Source: Amycolatopsis albispora (lineage in GTDB: Bacteria > Actinomycetota > Actinomycetes > Mycobacteriales > Pseudonocardiaceae). From it: a DNA stretch of 64,000 nt. The notes beneath the pieces are model-generated. The model was not told the origin of the DNA. It saw nothing but the letters and a program-made list of their open reading frames with translations, and made no database searches. The stretch is from contig NZ_CP015163.1 in NCBI RefSeq assembly GCF_003312875.1, positions 1,426,001 through 1,490,000 of the forward strand. The letters run 5' to 3'. Shown here piece after piece: positions 45,788 through 54,509 of the stretch (positions are counted from its first letter, which is position 1; each line of letters begins with the position of its first letter). A program made the translations under genes and the position numbers.

Positions 45788-47056
45788 ATGAAGATTCGAC
45801 GCGCGGCGCTCGCCGCCAGCCTGCTGAGCCTGGTGCTCACCGCCTGCGGGAGCGGGGAAAGCGGCGACTCGGGACCGGTGAAGCTGACCTTCCAGTCCCT
45901 TTCGGACCAGCCGGGCGCGATCGAGCAGACGCGCAAGACGGTCGACGAGTGGAACCGCACCCATCCCGAGGCGCAGGTCGAGATCGTGCCCGCGGGCTGG
46001 GACGGCGTCTACGACAAGCTGGTCACCCAGTTCAACGCGGGCAGCGCGCCCGACATCATCCACTACGAGGCGGCGGGCATCGTGCCGTTCGCCAAGGACG
46101 GTTACGTCGCCGACCTGACGCCGTACCTGCCGGAGGCCAAGCGCGCCGACGTCACCAAGGGCGTGCTCGACTCGGTGACCGTGGACGGGCAGCTGGTCGG
46201 CTACCCGACCGAGGTGCAGTCCTATGTGGTCTTCGCGAACAAGACCATGCTGGCCAACGCGGGCGTGAGCCTGCCGACCGGGCCGACGATGACCTGGGAC
46301 CAGCTGCGCGAGATCGCCAAGGCGACCACGAAGGACGGCAACTTCGGCCTCGGCTGGGGACTGTCGAGCCCGACGGCCTCGTTCGTGGCGATGGCGCCCG
46401 GCTTCGGCGGCAAGTACTTCGAGGGCACCGGCGACGCGATGAAGGTCAGCATCGGCGAAGGTGAGATGGCACTGCCGAAGCTGGTCAGCGCGATGGCGTA
46501 CGAGGACAAGTCGATCATGCCGGTGACGCTGACGCAGTCCGGCACCAAGGCGCTCGCGCCGTTCTACGGCGGCCAGGTGGCGATGACCATCCAGGGCTCG
46601 TACCAGGCGGCGAACATCGCCAAGGACGCGCCGCCCGGGTTCGACTGGGTGGTGCTGCCGCCCCTGGCCGGTCCGGCCGGTCCGGCGCAGGCGAGCAGCG
46701 CGCAGACCCTGTCGGTCAACAAGGACTCGGCGCACGTGGAGCAGGCCGCCCAGTTCATCGACTTCTTCACCAGCACGGAGAACCTGGCCGCGATCAACGA
46801 GGCCGACGGGCTGATCCCGCCGACGAAGTCCGCGCGCGAGGCGCTGGCGGCGAAGGTGGGCACCAAGAACGGCTGGGACGTCATCCTGTCGTCCGGGGAG
46901 CACCTGACCTCGGCGCCGTACGTGTTCGCGGACAAGTACGCGCAGTGGAAGGACACCGTCGCGACGCCCGCGTACCAGCAGTTCCTGGCCCAGAAGATCG
47001 ACGCGAACGGCCTGGCGGCGCAACTCCGCGACGGCTGGCAGAACATCAGTGGCTGA
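45788..47056 (+). CDS. extracellular sugar-binding lipoprotein of the ABC importer
   Basis: 422 residues. Lipoprotein signal MKIRRAALAASLLSLVLTAC, with the lipidated cysteine at 20, then a type I extracellular solute-binding fold: VKLTFQSLSDQPGAIEQTRK, VEIVPAGWDGVYDKLVTQFN, SAPDIIHYEAAGIVPFAKDG, FYGGQVAMTIQGSYQAANIA. It captures a sugar-like ligand outside the membrane for the two permeases. ATG 45788 is preferred over ATG 45755 because the latter adds residues before the signal and overlaps the permease end. Placement before ADP-ribosylglycohydrolase and ribokinase genes suggests a ribose-containing ligand. Confidence 0.95.
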   Translation: MKIRRAALAASLLSLVLTACGSGESGDSGPVKLTFQSLSDQPGAIEQTRKTVDEWNRTHPEAQVEIVPAGWDGVYDKLVTQFNAGSAPDIIHYEAAGIVPFAKDGYVADLTPYLPEAKRADVTKGVLDSVTVDGQLVGYPTEVQSYVVFANKTMLANAGVSLPTGPTMTWDQLREIAKATTKDGNFGLGWGLSSPTASFVAMAPGFGGKYFEGTGDAMKVSIGEGEMALPKLVSAMAYEDKSIMPVTLTQSGTKALAPFYGGQVAMTIQGSYQAANIAKDAPPGFDWVVLPPLAGPAGPAQASSAQTLSVNKDSAHVEQAAQFIDFFTSTENLAAINEADGLIPPTKSAREALAAKVGTKNGWDVILSSGEHLTSAPYVFADKYAQWKDTVATPAYQQFLAQKIDANGLAAQLRDGWQNISG

Positions 47057-47091
47057 ATGGCCTCCGCGGACCTGAAGAGAGGGCGGGATCG

Positions 47092-48255
47092 TTGACCTGG
47101 CTGGAAGACCGGGCCATCGCGGTGATCGCGGGGGCGGCCGTCGGGGACGCGCTCGGCGGGGCCACCGAGGGGTGGACCCCCGAACAGATCGAGCAGCGGC
47201 ACGGCGGCCGCGTGACCGGCATCGTCGGGCCGTGGTACCCGAACTGGCGGGACGCCCGGCCGATCGCGCCCTACCACAAGGGTGACGGGCACATCACCGA
47301 CGACACGCTGATGACGCGGGCGCTGGTCGAGGTGTACGCGAAGCGCCGCGCGCACCTCGACGCCTACGCCATGGCCGAGGACCTGGTCCCGCTGATGATC
47401 GGCGAACCGCGGTGGGTGCCCGAGCTGGAGTCCACCGCGCTGCTGCTGCAACGCGTGTTCCTGGCGGAGAAGTGGATCGTCGCGAGGCTCCACTATGGAC
47501 ACGTGGATCCGCGTGAGGCGGGTGTGGGCAACGTGGTCAACTGCGGCGCCGCGATGTACGTGGCGCCGGTGGGCATCGCGAACGCGGGTGATCCACGCGG
47601 TGCCTACGCCGAGGCGATCGACCTGACCGGCGCTCACCAGTCGAGCTACGGCCGTGAGGCGGCGGGGGTGGTGGCCGCGATGGTCGCCGCGTCGGTGGCG
47701 CCCGGTGCCGGGGTCGGGGACGTGGTGGCCGCCGCGCTGGACGTGGCCCACGACGGCACGGCCGCGGCGTTGCGTGCGGTGGTGGACACCTTCGGCGAGT
47801 GGGAGAAGGCGCCCTCCACGGACGACGAGGAGCGCGCGCTGGCCCGGCTGGTGCGGGAAACCGTGGCGCCGTTCGATTCCGTGGGCCCGGAATACCGGCA
47901 GATGTCGATGGACGCCCGGCGGCCGTCACGCACCAAGTCCATCGAGGAGCTTCCGGCCGCGCTGGCCTTCGTGCTGGCGCACCACGGTGACTACCGCGGC
48001 GCGGTGCTCGCGGCGGTGAACTACGGCCGTGACGCCGATTCGATCGCGACCATGGCCGGTGCGATCTGCGCCGGGCTGGGCGGATCGGCGGCCGTGCCGG
48101 GGGAGTGGCTCGACGCGGTGAGCGAAGCCAGCCGCATGGACATCATCGAAACCGGGCGGCTGATGGCCTCGGCCGCGGCGGACATCCTGCGTGCGGACCG
48201 TGACCGCGCGCTCGCCAGGATTGCCGCGCTGGACGCGGTCGGGGCCGGGTCGTGA
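47092..48255 (+). CDS. ADP-ribosylglycohydrolase family protein 1
   Basis: 387 residues. DraG/ARH fold with the two-metal site motifs: GAAVGDALGGATEG near 14-27, ITDDTLMTRAL near 69-79 and GRDADSIATMAGAICAGLGG near 311. Known ARH enzymes remove ADP-ribose from proteins or small molecules by hydrolysing a ribosyl bond. Here the operon (sugar importer, ribokinase) argues for an N- or O-riboside substrate taken from outside. The start is a TTG at 47092, with GAGAGGGCGGGA upstream; no better start lies before the first motif. The stop overlaps the next gene by four bases. Confidence 0.88.
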   Translation: MTWLEDRAIAVIAGAAVGDALGGATEGWTPEQIEQRHGGRVTGIVGPWYPNWRDARPIAPYHKGDGHITDDTLMTRALVEVYAKRRAHLDAYAMAEDLVPLMIGEPRWVPELESTALLLQRVFLAEKWIVARLHYGHVDPREAGVGNVVNCGAAMYVAPVGIANAGDPRGAYAEAIDLTGAHQSSYGREAAGVVAAMVAASVAPGAGVGDVVAAALDVAHDGTAAALRAVVDTFGEWEKAPSTDDEERALARLVRETVAPFDSVGPEYRQMSMDARRPSRTKSIEELPAALAFVLAHHGDYRGAVLAAVNYGRDADSIATMAGAICAGLGGSAAVPGEWLDAVSEASRMDIIETGRLMASAAADILRADRDRALARIAALDAVGAGS

Positions 48256-49559
48256 GGCTCACCTGGGCGCAGCCGGAGGACCTGATCGCCCACGAACTGG
48301 TCCAGTCCGCCGCCGAGGGCACGGACGTCACGGCGGTGCGGGCGCGCTGGACGGCCGCCGGTGGCGACCCCACACCGGCGGTGAGCGGTGCCGGGCCGCG
48401 GCCCGCGACGCCGGAACTGCGGGCGCTCGCACGGACCCTGCTCGACATCCTGGGCCTGCGCCGGGCACCGGAGGAAACCTGGGACACCATCGTCGCTTCG
48501 CTGCCGCCCGCGCCGCAGCTGCCGTCCGAAAAGGACGATCGCCGCCTCGGCGCCTGGACCGGCCGCGCGGCGGGCTGCCTGCTCGGCAAGCCGGTGGAGA
48601 AGATCCCGCGTGAGGGCATCGAGGAGATCCTGCGTGCCACCGGGCGGTGGCCGCTGGACCGGTGGTTCACCGCGGTCGGCCTGCCCGCGGACGTGGCCGC
48701 GCGCTGGCCGTGGAACCGCCGGTCGGCGCCGACGTCGCTGGAAGAGAACATCAACGGCATGCCCGAGGACGACGACCTCAACTACCCGATCCTCGCGCTG
48801 CTGCTGCTGGAACAACACGGTCGCGGGTTCACCACCGACGACGTCGCGCAGCTGTGGCTCGACCACCTCCCGGCGGGGCGCGTCTTCACCGCCGAGCGCG
48901 CCGCGTACCGCAACGTGCTCGAAGCACGTCCGGTGCCCGAGACGGCGACGCACCACAACCCGTTCCGCGAATGGATCGGCGCGTTGATCCGCGCCGACGT
49001 GTTCGGCTGGGTTTCGCCGGGGGACGTGCGCGAGGCCGCCCGTCTGGCCTACACCGACGCCCGCCTCAGCCACACGCGCAACGGCGTGTACGGCGCGATG
49101 TGGGCGGCGGCGCTTTGCTCGGCGGCGATGGTGTGCGACACCGTCCACAATGTCCTGGACGCGGCGGAAACCGTGATCCCGCCCGGCAGTGCACTCGCTC
49201 GTGCCATCGAGTTCGGCCGGGCCGCGGCTGCCGACGGCGACGTGCGGACCGGGCTGGACCGGTTGCACGCCGAATACGGGCACCTGCACTGGGTCCACGT
49301 GCTGAACAACGCGGCGGTCATCGCGTACGCGCTGGCCAAGGGCGACGGCGAATTCGGCCCGAGCGTGTCGATCGCGGTCACCGCGGGCTGGGACACCGAC
49401 TCGGCGGCGGCCACGGTCGGCGGGGTGGTCGGCGCGTTGCACGGGGTACCGGATCGGTGGGCGGCACCGCTCGACGGGCGGATCGCCACCTCGCTGCCCG
49501 GAGGTGAGCAGCGCATCGCCGAGCTGGCCGCGCGCACGAAGGCGCTGGTGACACGATGA
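48252..49559 (+). CDS. ADP-ribosylglycohydrolase family protein 2
   Basis: 435 residues. About 95 N-terminal residues of unknown nature precede an ARH fold. The first motif is altered, GRAAGCLLGKPVEKIPREG, with cysteine where most ARH proteins have the aspartate of GD; MPEDDDLNYPILALLLLEQ supplies acidic ligands, and ITAGWDTDSAA-type residues (here VTAGWDTDSAAATVGGVVGA, near 378) the second metal site. It probably acts on a related but different riboside than its neighbour, or as a subunit with it. It starts with a GTG in a 4-base overlap and ends overlapping the ribokinase start. Confidence 0.85.
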   Translation: MRLTWAQPEDLIAHELVQSAAEGTDVTAVRARWTAAGGDPTPAVSGAGPRPATPELRALARTLLDILGLRRAPEETWDTIVASLPPAPQLPSEKDDRRLGAWTGRAAGCLLGKPVEKIPREGIEEILRATGRWPLDRWFTAVGLPADVAARWPWNRRSAPTSLEENINGMPEDDDLNYPILALLLLEQHGRGFTTDDVAQLWLDHLPAGRVFTAERAAYRNVLEARPVPETATHHNPFREWIGALIRADVFGWVSPGDVREAARLAYTDARLSHTRNGVYGAMWAAALCSAAMVCDTVHNVLDAAETVIPPGSALARAIEFGRAAAADGDVRTGLDRLHAEYGHLHWVHVLNNAAVIAYALAKGDGEFGPSVSIAVTAGWDTDSAAATVGGVVGALHGVPDRWAAPLDGRIATSLPGGEQRIAELAARTKALVTR

Positions 49560-50434
49560 GCGGCGTGGTGGTGGTCGGCTCGGCCAACGTCGACTTCCTG
49601 GTGGACGTACCGCACCCGCCGGGCGCGGGGGAGACCGTGCTCGGTGGTGACCTGCGGCGGAGTCCGGGCGGCAAGGGCGCCAACCAGGCGGTGGCGGCCG
49701 CGCGGGCGGGTGGCGCGGACACCACCTTCGTCGGCGCGCTCGGCCGGGACGAACCGGCGGAACTGCTGCTCACTTCACTGCGGGACGCCGGCGTGCGCAC
49801 CGAACTGGTCGAGCGGGCGGACGCGGCCACCGGCACCGCGTTGATCACCGTGGCCCCGAACGGGGAGAACACGATCGTGGTCGCGCCGGGAGCCAACTCA
49901 CGGCTCACGCTCGGTCCGGCGCAGGCGGACCGCATCGCATCGGCGGCCGTGGTGCTGGCACAGCTGGAGATTCCGCTCGACACGGTCCGCGCGGCGGCGG
50001 CCGCACGGCGTTCCGGCGCGCTCATGGTGCTCAACGCCGCACCGGCACGCGAGCTGCCCGACGACGTGTGGAACGCGCTCGACCTGCTGGTGGTCAACGA
50101 GCACGAGGCAGCCGAGCTGGCGGGTTCCCCGGAAGCGCTGCTCGACCGGGTGCCCGCGGCGGTGGTCACGCTGGGCGGTGAGGGCTGCCTGGTGCTGGAA
50201 CGCGGCCGCGAATCCTTGCGCATTCCCGGAATCCGGGTGGAGGCGGTGGACACCACGGGCGCCGGTGACACGTTCTGCGGAGTGCTCGCCGCCGCGCTGG
50301 CCCGGCGCTCGGGCCTCGCCGAGGCAGCGCGGCTGGCCTGCGTGGCCGCGGCGCTTTCGGTCACCCGCCGGGGTGCGCAGGCCGCCGTCCCGTCGGCAGC
50401 CGAAGTCGCCGCGGCCGGAGGAAAGGCACCATGA
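49556..50434 (+). CDS. rbsK: ribokinase (PfkB family)
   Basis: 292 residues. Ribokinase signatures: VVVVGSANVDFLVDVPHPPG at the N-terminus, RRSPGGKGANQAVAAARAGG near 34-53, ENTIVVAPGAN, LLVVNEHEAAEL and the C-terminal nucleotide/catalytic loop DTTGAGDTFCGVLAAAL near 230 with the catalytic aspartate. It phosphorylates D-ribose at O5 using ATP. In this operon it would capture ribose freed by the two ADP-ribosylglycohydrolase-like enzymes and pass it to the pentose phosphate pathway. Both ends overlap neighbours by four bases. Deoxyribose or another pentose is possible. Confidence 0.92.
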   Translation: MSGVVVVGSANVDFLVDVPHPPGAGETVLGGDLRRSPGGKGANQAVAAARAGGADTTFVGALGRDEPAELLLTSLRDAGVRTELVERADAATGTALITVAPNGENTIVVAPGANSRLTLGPAQADRIASAAVVLAQLEIPLDTVRAAAAARRSGALMVLNAAPARELPDDVWNALDLLVVNEHEAAELAGSPEALLDRVPAAVVTLGGEGCLVLERGRESLRIPGIRVEAVDTTGAGDTFCGVLAAALARRSGLAEAARLACVAAALSVTRRGAQAAVPSAAEVAAAGGKAP

Positions 50435-52353
50435 CCTACACGTTCGACCCGCTCGTGCCCCGGCCGATCGACCTCCCGACCACTGTGGACGGTCCGCTCG
50501 CCGACCTGGACGAGGCGAAGATCTTCAGCGGACCCGCCGATCCGGCCGACCGCCCGGCCTGGCGCGAGCGGCTCCGGGAGTGGCGCGAGGACGCGCGGGC
50601 GCGGCACGCGTACACGGGCACGGCCTACGAACGGCCCGGCGCGGCCTGGGCCGCGCGCTGCTACACCGTCGCGCAGGTGTGGTTGTGGGACGAACTGCTG
50701 TATTCGTTCGAGGAAGGCCGGTTCACTCCGGCGCGCTTTCTCGCCGACGCGCGGAAGCGCTTCGGCGGCCTGGACGCGGTGGTGCTGTGGCACGCCTATC
50801 CGGTGATCGGCCTGGACGACCGCAACCAGTGGGACTACTACCGCGACGTGCCGGGCCTGACCGAGCTGATCGGCGCGCTGCACGTGGCGGGACTGCACGT
50901 GTTCGTCGACTACAACCCCTGGGACGTCGGCACGCGGCGCGGTCGTGACGACCTCACCGAACTCGCCGAGCTGGTGGCCGACTTCGGGGCCGACGGCGTT
51001 TTCCTCGACACGCTCAAGAAGGCCGAACCGGAGTTCGTCGAACGGCTCGAGCAGGCGCGTCCCGGCATCGTGCTGGAGGGCGAGTCGAAGCTGGCCGTCG
51101 AGCGCATCGAAGACCACGCCTGCTCGTGGGCGCAGTTCTTCGCCGATTCGCCGGTGCCGGGGGTGCTGCGCGCGCACTGGTACGAACGGCGTCACATGCA
51201 GCACCACATCCGCCGCTGGCACCGCGACCACTCCGAGGAACTGCAGTCGGCGTGGCTCAACGGGGTCGGCGTGATGGTGTGGGAGGTGGTGTTCGGCGTG
51301 TGGGTCGGGTGGTCCGCGCGTGACGCCGCGACCGTGCGGCGGATGACCACCGTGCAGCGGGCCGTGAGTTCGCTGCTGCTCGACGGCGAGTGGACGCCGC
51401 TCGCGGAACTCGCGCCGGAGGCGGAGGCCGCCGGGATCTACGCGTCCCGGTGGGAACTCGACGGCGTTACCTTGTGGACGGTCGTCAATCGCGGCGACCA
51501 GGACTATTCGGGGCCCGTGGTGGCGGCGGATTCACTGTTCCCCGGTGCTGTTCCGGCGCGGGGGATCGGCGCGTTCGTCCGCGTCGAGCCTGGGACGCCG
51601 GAGGCGGAATGGCTGCCCGGCTTGCGGGAAACCCTGCGCGGCCTGCCGCACGACCCCGACGCCAGCTTCCCGCACCGGCTCGCGGTCCGCGTCCGTCCAC
51701 AACGGAGCACGGGTACGCCCGAGCCGGATGCGGTCGTCGTGCCCGCCGGGCCCTATGTGCTCACCGTGCGGTACCGCGCCAGGGAAACCGGGATGTACCA
51801 GGGTGCGCCCTATGTGGACGAGTGGAAGCCGCTGCCGCCCCGGCTGCACGACGCGCGGACGCTGCAGCGGGACGGCGAGCTGGCCAACGACGTGGCCGTC
51901 GCGCTGACCGAGGTGACCAACGAGCAGTTCGCCGCCTTCCTGGCCGCGACCGGCTACCGTCCCGCGCAACCACACCGTTTCCTGGCACACTGGGGCAACG
52001 GCGAATCGCCTGGCGCGCCCGTGACCTACGTCGATCTCGACGACGCACGTGCCTACTGCGCCTGGCGGGGCGGCAGGCTGCCGACCGAGGACGAATGGCA
52101 GCTCGCCGGGGATCGGCTGCACCGGGGTGAGCCCGCGGTGTGGAACTGGACCGAAAGCGAGCACTCGGACGGCCGCACCCGGTTTGTCCTGCTCAAGGGC
52201 GGCAGCGACTACCGGGCGGACGGCGCCGACTGGTACGTCGAGGGCGGGCGGCACGCGCCGGACCACAGCGTGAAACTGCTGCTGCCGGGCCTGGGCCAGG
52301 CGCGGAGCGCGACCGTCGGCTTCCGTTGTGCCTGGGACATCACGGCTTCCTGA
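50431..52353 (+). CDS. TIM-barrel glycosidase-like domain fused to a SUMF1/FGE-sulfatase domain
   Basis: 640 residues. The N-terminal two thirds look like a TIM-barrel glycoside hydrolase: LDAVVLWHAYPVIGLDDRNQ, VAGLHVFVDYNPWD near 160, ADGVFLDTLKKAEPEFVER near 188 and VLEGESKLAVERIEDHACSW near 215, placing candidate acids (aspartate in VFLDT, glutamate in LEGE) on successive strands. The C-terminal part (about 460-640) is a SUMF1-type domain: VALTEVTNEQFAAFLAATGY, ARAYCAWRGGRLPTEDEWQL, VWNWTES and VGFRCAWD. The paired cysteines of true formylglycine-generating enzymes are not seen. No signal peptide, so it acts in the cytoplasm on the imported compound. It is the last gene of the coupled operon. 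Confidence 0.75.
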   Translation: MTYTFDPLVPRPIDLPTTVDGPLADLDEAKIFSGPADPADRPAWRERLREWREDARARHAYTGTAYERPGAAWAARCYTVAQVWLWDELLYSFEEGRFTPARFLADARKRFGGLDAVVLWHAYPVIGLDDRNQWDYYRDVPGLTELIGALHVAGLHVFVDYNPWDVGTRRGRDDLTELAELVADFGADGVFLDTLKKAEPEFVERLEQARPGIVLEGESKLAVERIEDHACSWAQFFADSPVPGVLRAHWYERRHMQHHIRRWHRDHSEELQSAWLNGVGVMVWEVVFGVWVGWSARDAATVRRMTTVQRAVSSLLLDGEWTPLAELAPEAEAAGIYASRWELDGVTLWTVVNRGDQDYSGPVVAADSLFPGAVPARGIGAFVRVEPGTPEAEWLPGLRETLRGLPHDPDASFPHRLAVRVRPQRSTGTPEPDAVVVPAGPYVLTVRYRARETGMYQGAPYVDEWKPLPPRLHDARTLQRDGELANDVAVALTEVTNEQFAAFLAATGYRPAQPHRFLAHWGNGESPGAPVTYVDLDDARAYCAWRGGRLPTEDEWQLAGDRLHRGEPAVWNWTESEHSDGRTRFVLLKGGSDYRADGADWYVEGGRHAPDHSVKLLLPGLGQARSATVGFRCAWDITAS

Positions 52354-53203
52354 ACACCTCGACCAGGCTCGTCGCGCTGTTCTCGCCGTGACCGGCCGCG
52401 ATGCCCCGGCGGACCGCGGCGCGGAGGGCTTCGGGCAGCGTGGTGTCGACACCGGCGTCCTCGGCGGTCCGGACGACGTGGTCCACACTGGCCGCCGCCA
52501 TGGTCAGTCGTTCGGCGTCGCCCGCGTATTCGCCGGCGTCGATGCGCGGTGAGTAGAAGGTGAGGAACTCCGGGAGCCCGCCGAGCAGGGACGCGGCGTG
52601 CGGCAGGAAGTCATCGGCGGAAATGCCGTGCGCGTTCGCCAGGGCGAGACTGTGCAGCCAGCCCAGCGTGGTGGTCCAGAACAGGTCCATGGTGAGCTGG
52701 TAGTAGGCGGCGGCCAGCCCGGGATCCTCGCCGCGGTAGTCGGTTTCGGTGAGCACCGACAGGGCTTCGCGATGGGCGTCGAAGACCTCGCGGGGTCCAC
52801 TGTAGAAGGTGTAGGCCCCCGGCTGCCCGATCTGCGGGGGCGAGGCCTGGACGCCACCGGTGAGATGCGCGGCACCGTGCCCGGCCGCCCACTTCGCGGC
52901 GGCGCGGGCCTGCTCGGGTGTGTCGGAACTGAGGTTGACCAGGACCCGGCCGGGCAGCGTGTCGGTGGCCGGTTCGAGGAGGGTGTACATGGCGTCGTAG
53001 TCGGTCAGGCTCAGCACGACGAGTTCGCTGGCGGCGACCGCTTCGCGCACGGTGGCGGGGCGGTGGGCGCCTTCGGCCACCAGGGCGTCGGCCTTGCTCG
53101 CGGTGCGGTTCCACACGGTGACCCGGTAGCCGTCGCGGAGGAAGGTGCGTGCCATCGCCCGCCCCATCGGCCCGAGCCCGAGGACCGTCACGTTCTTGAT
53201 CAT
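52340..53203 (-). CDS. imine reductase / NAD(P)-binding 6-phosphogluconate dehydrogenase-like oxidoreductase
   Basis: 288 residues. Rossmann fold at about 1-160 (VTVLGLGPMGRAMARTFLRD, VTVWNRTASKADAL, VLVNLSSDTPEQARAAAKWA) and a helical domain. HLTGGVQASPPQIGQPGAYT and YYQLTMDLFWTTTLGWLHSL are typical of imine reductases rather than beta-hydroxyacid dehydrogenases; the aspartate in MDLFW sits at the usual proton-donor site. It reduces cyclic imines with NADPH. ATG 53203 has GGAGGATGGGAC upstream. Its end overlaps the convergent GH-SUMF1 gene by 14 bases; it is not part of that operon. Confidence 0.85.
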   Translation of the reverse strand: MIKNVTVLGLGPMGRAMARTFLRDGYRVTVWNRTASKADALVAEGAHRPATVREAVAASELVVLSLTDYDAMYTLLEPATDTLPGRVLVNLSSDTPEQARAAAKWAAGHGAAHLTGGVQASPPQIGQPGAYTFYSGPREVFDAHREALSVLTETDYRGEDPGLAAAYYQLTMDLFWTTTLGWLHSLALANAHGISADDFLPHAASLLGGLPEFLTFYSPRIDAGEYAGDAERLTMAAASVDHVVRTAEDAGVDTTLPEALRAAVRRGIAAGHGENSATSLVEVFRKP

Positions 53204-53284
53204 GTCCCCATCCTCCGCCCGCTCGCGGTGGCGCGGAAGTACCGACATTTTTGTGCGTGCTTCCCGCCGCCCCGCGCGGCCGCG

Positions 53285-53339
53285 CGCTATGAATGTGGCT
53301 TTCATAGCGTCTGGCGCAATGAAAGCCACATTCATAGCG
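53285..53339. repeat. 21-bp perfect inverted repeat (hairpin), GAATGTGGCTTTC family
   Basis: Left arm 53285-53305 and right arm 53319-53339 pair perfectly over 21 bp; inside the 13-base loop GCG and CGC can also pair around TCTGG. The core GAATGTGGCTTTC and the loop relate it to the hairpin at 39017-39071 in inverted orientation. It lies between two minus-strand genes, past the end of the luciferase-like gene, where it could terminate transcription. Confidence 0.85.
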
Positions 53340-53417
53340 TTCTCACCGTGGTGCGTTGGAGAGCGAGGGCCAGTGCGGGACCGGAGCGGCGTCGGGCGGC
53401 CGCGTAGACGTAGCCGG

Positions 53418-54395
53418 TCAGATGTGGTCGAGCGCGGCGAGCAGTTCGTACGACCGGCGGCGGTCCGCGTGGTGGTACACCGGCGTGGTCACCATGAATT
53501 CGCCGGTTCCGGTGGCCTCGCGCACTTCCCGGAGTCCCGCGGCCACGGTTTCCGGGCCGCCGCTGAGCACACTTCGGGAGCGGATCGCGATCTCGGCGCG
53601 GTCGTCCGCCGTGTAGGGGTAGGCCGCCGCGTCTTCCGGGCTCGGCAGCTGGATGCGGGTGCCGCGAATCCGGCTGAGCACCTTCAACCGCGTGGAGCCC
53701 GCCAGCCACTCCGCCCGCTCGTCGGTTTCGGCGGCGATCACGGACAGGCTGACCAGCAGCGCCGGCGACTCGGCATGCTCCGAAGGACGGAAGTGCTCGC
53801 GGTAGGCGTCCGCGGAACGGGCCGCTTCGCCGGGGTTGAGGTGGTGGGCGAAGGCGTAGGCCAGGCCGAGCCTGCCCGCCAGTTCGGCGCTGGCCGCCGA
53901 GGAACCGAGCAGCCACAGGTCCGGCACATTGCCGCCGAGCACCGGAATCGCCTTCACCGGGGCGTCTTCGGCCGGGTGCAGGAAGGACCGCAGTTCGGCC
54001 AGCTGCCGCTCGAAGTCCGCCACCGTCCGATCTGGACGGACCGCCGCCACGGCCGGCTTCGCACCGCCCGGCGCGCGGCCGATGCCGAGATCGATGCGCC
54101 CGGGGTGGAACGCGGCCAGCGTGCCGAACTGCTCGGCCACCACGATCGGCGCGTGGTTGGGCAGCAGCACCCCGCCCGCGCCGACGCGCAGCCGCCGGGT
54201 GGCGTTGGCGAGGTGGCCGACCACCACCGCGGGCGCCGAGCTGGCGACACCGCGCATCCCGTGGTGCTCGGGTACCCAGTAGCGGTGGAACCCCAGCGAG
54301 TCGGCCAGTTTCGCGAGATCGACCGTGTTGTGCAGGGCCTCCGACGGCGTCGCGCCCTGCACGATCGGCGAGGTGTCCAGCACCGACAACCGCAC
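53418..54395 (-). CDS. LLM class flavin-dependent oxidoreductase
   Basis: 325 residues. Luciferase-like TIM barrel: SVLDTSPIVQGATPSEALHN at the start, HRYWVPEHHGMRGVASSAPA near 48, RVGAGGVLLPNHAPIVVAEQ and RIDLGIGRAPGG near 110, then NVPDLWLLGSSAASAELAGR. These are typical of the group-1 bacterial LLM family (MsnO8-like), which use FMNH2 or F420H2. GTG 54395 follows GGGAGGGGG, while ATG 54440 would add residues with no ribosome site. Substrate unknown; the divergent XRE-cupin gene is 114 bases away. Confidence 0.9.
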   Translation of the reverse strand: MRLSVLDTSPIVQGATPSEALHNTVDLAKLADSLGFHRYWVPEHHGMRGVASSAPAVVVGHLANATRRLRVGAGGVLLPNHAPIVVAEQFGTLAAFHPGRIDLGIGRAPGGAKPAVAAVRPDRTVADFERQLAELRSFLHPAEDAPVKAIPVLGGNVPDLWLLGSSAASAELAGRLGLAYAFAHHLNPGEAARSADAYREHFRPSEHAESPALLVSLSVIAAETDERAEWLAGSTRLKVLSRIRGTRIQLPSPEDAAAYPYTADDRAEIAIRSRSVLSGGPETVAAGLREVREATGTGEFMVTTPVYHHADRRRSYELLAALDHI

Positions 54396-54509
54396 GACGG
54401 CCCCCTCCCTTTTGGCGCCCCTCAGCACACCGTAGTCCACGGCGGGCGGACGCTATAGTGAACGGCCTACCGTGCGAGCGTACGATTTACCGAACGAAAG
54501 GCGGCGGCA

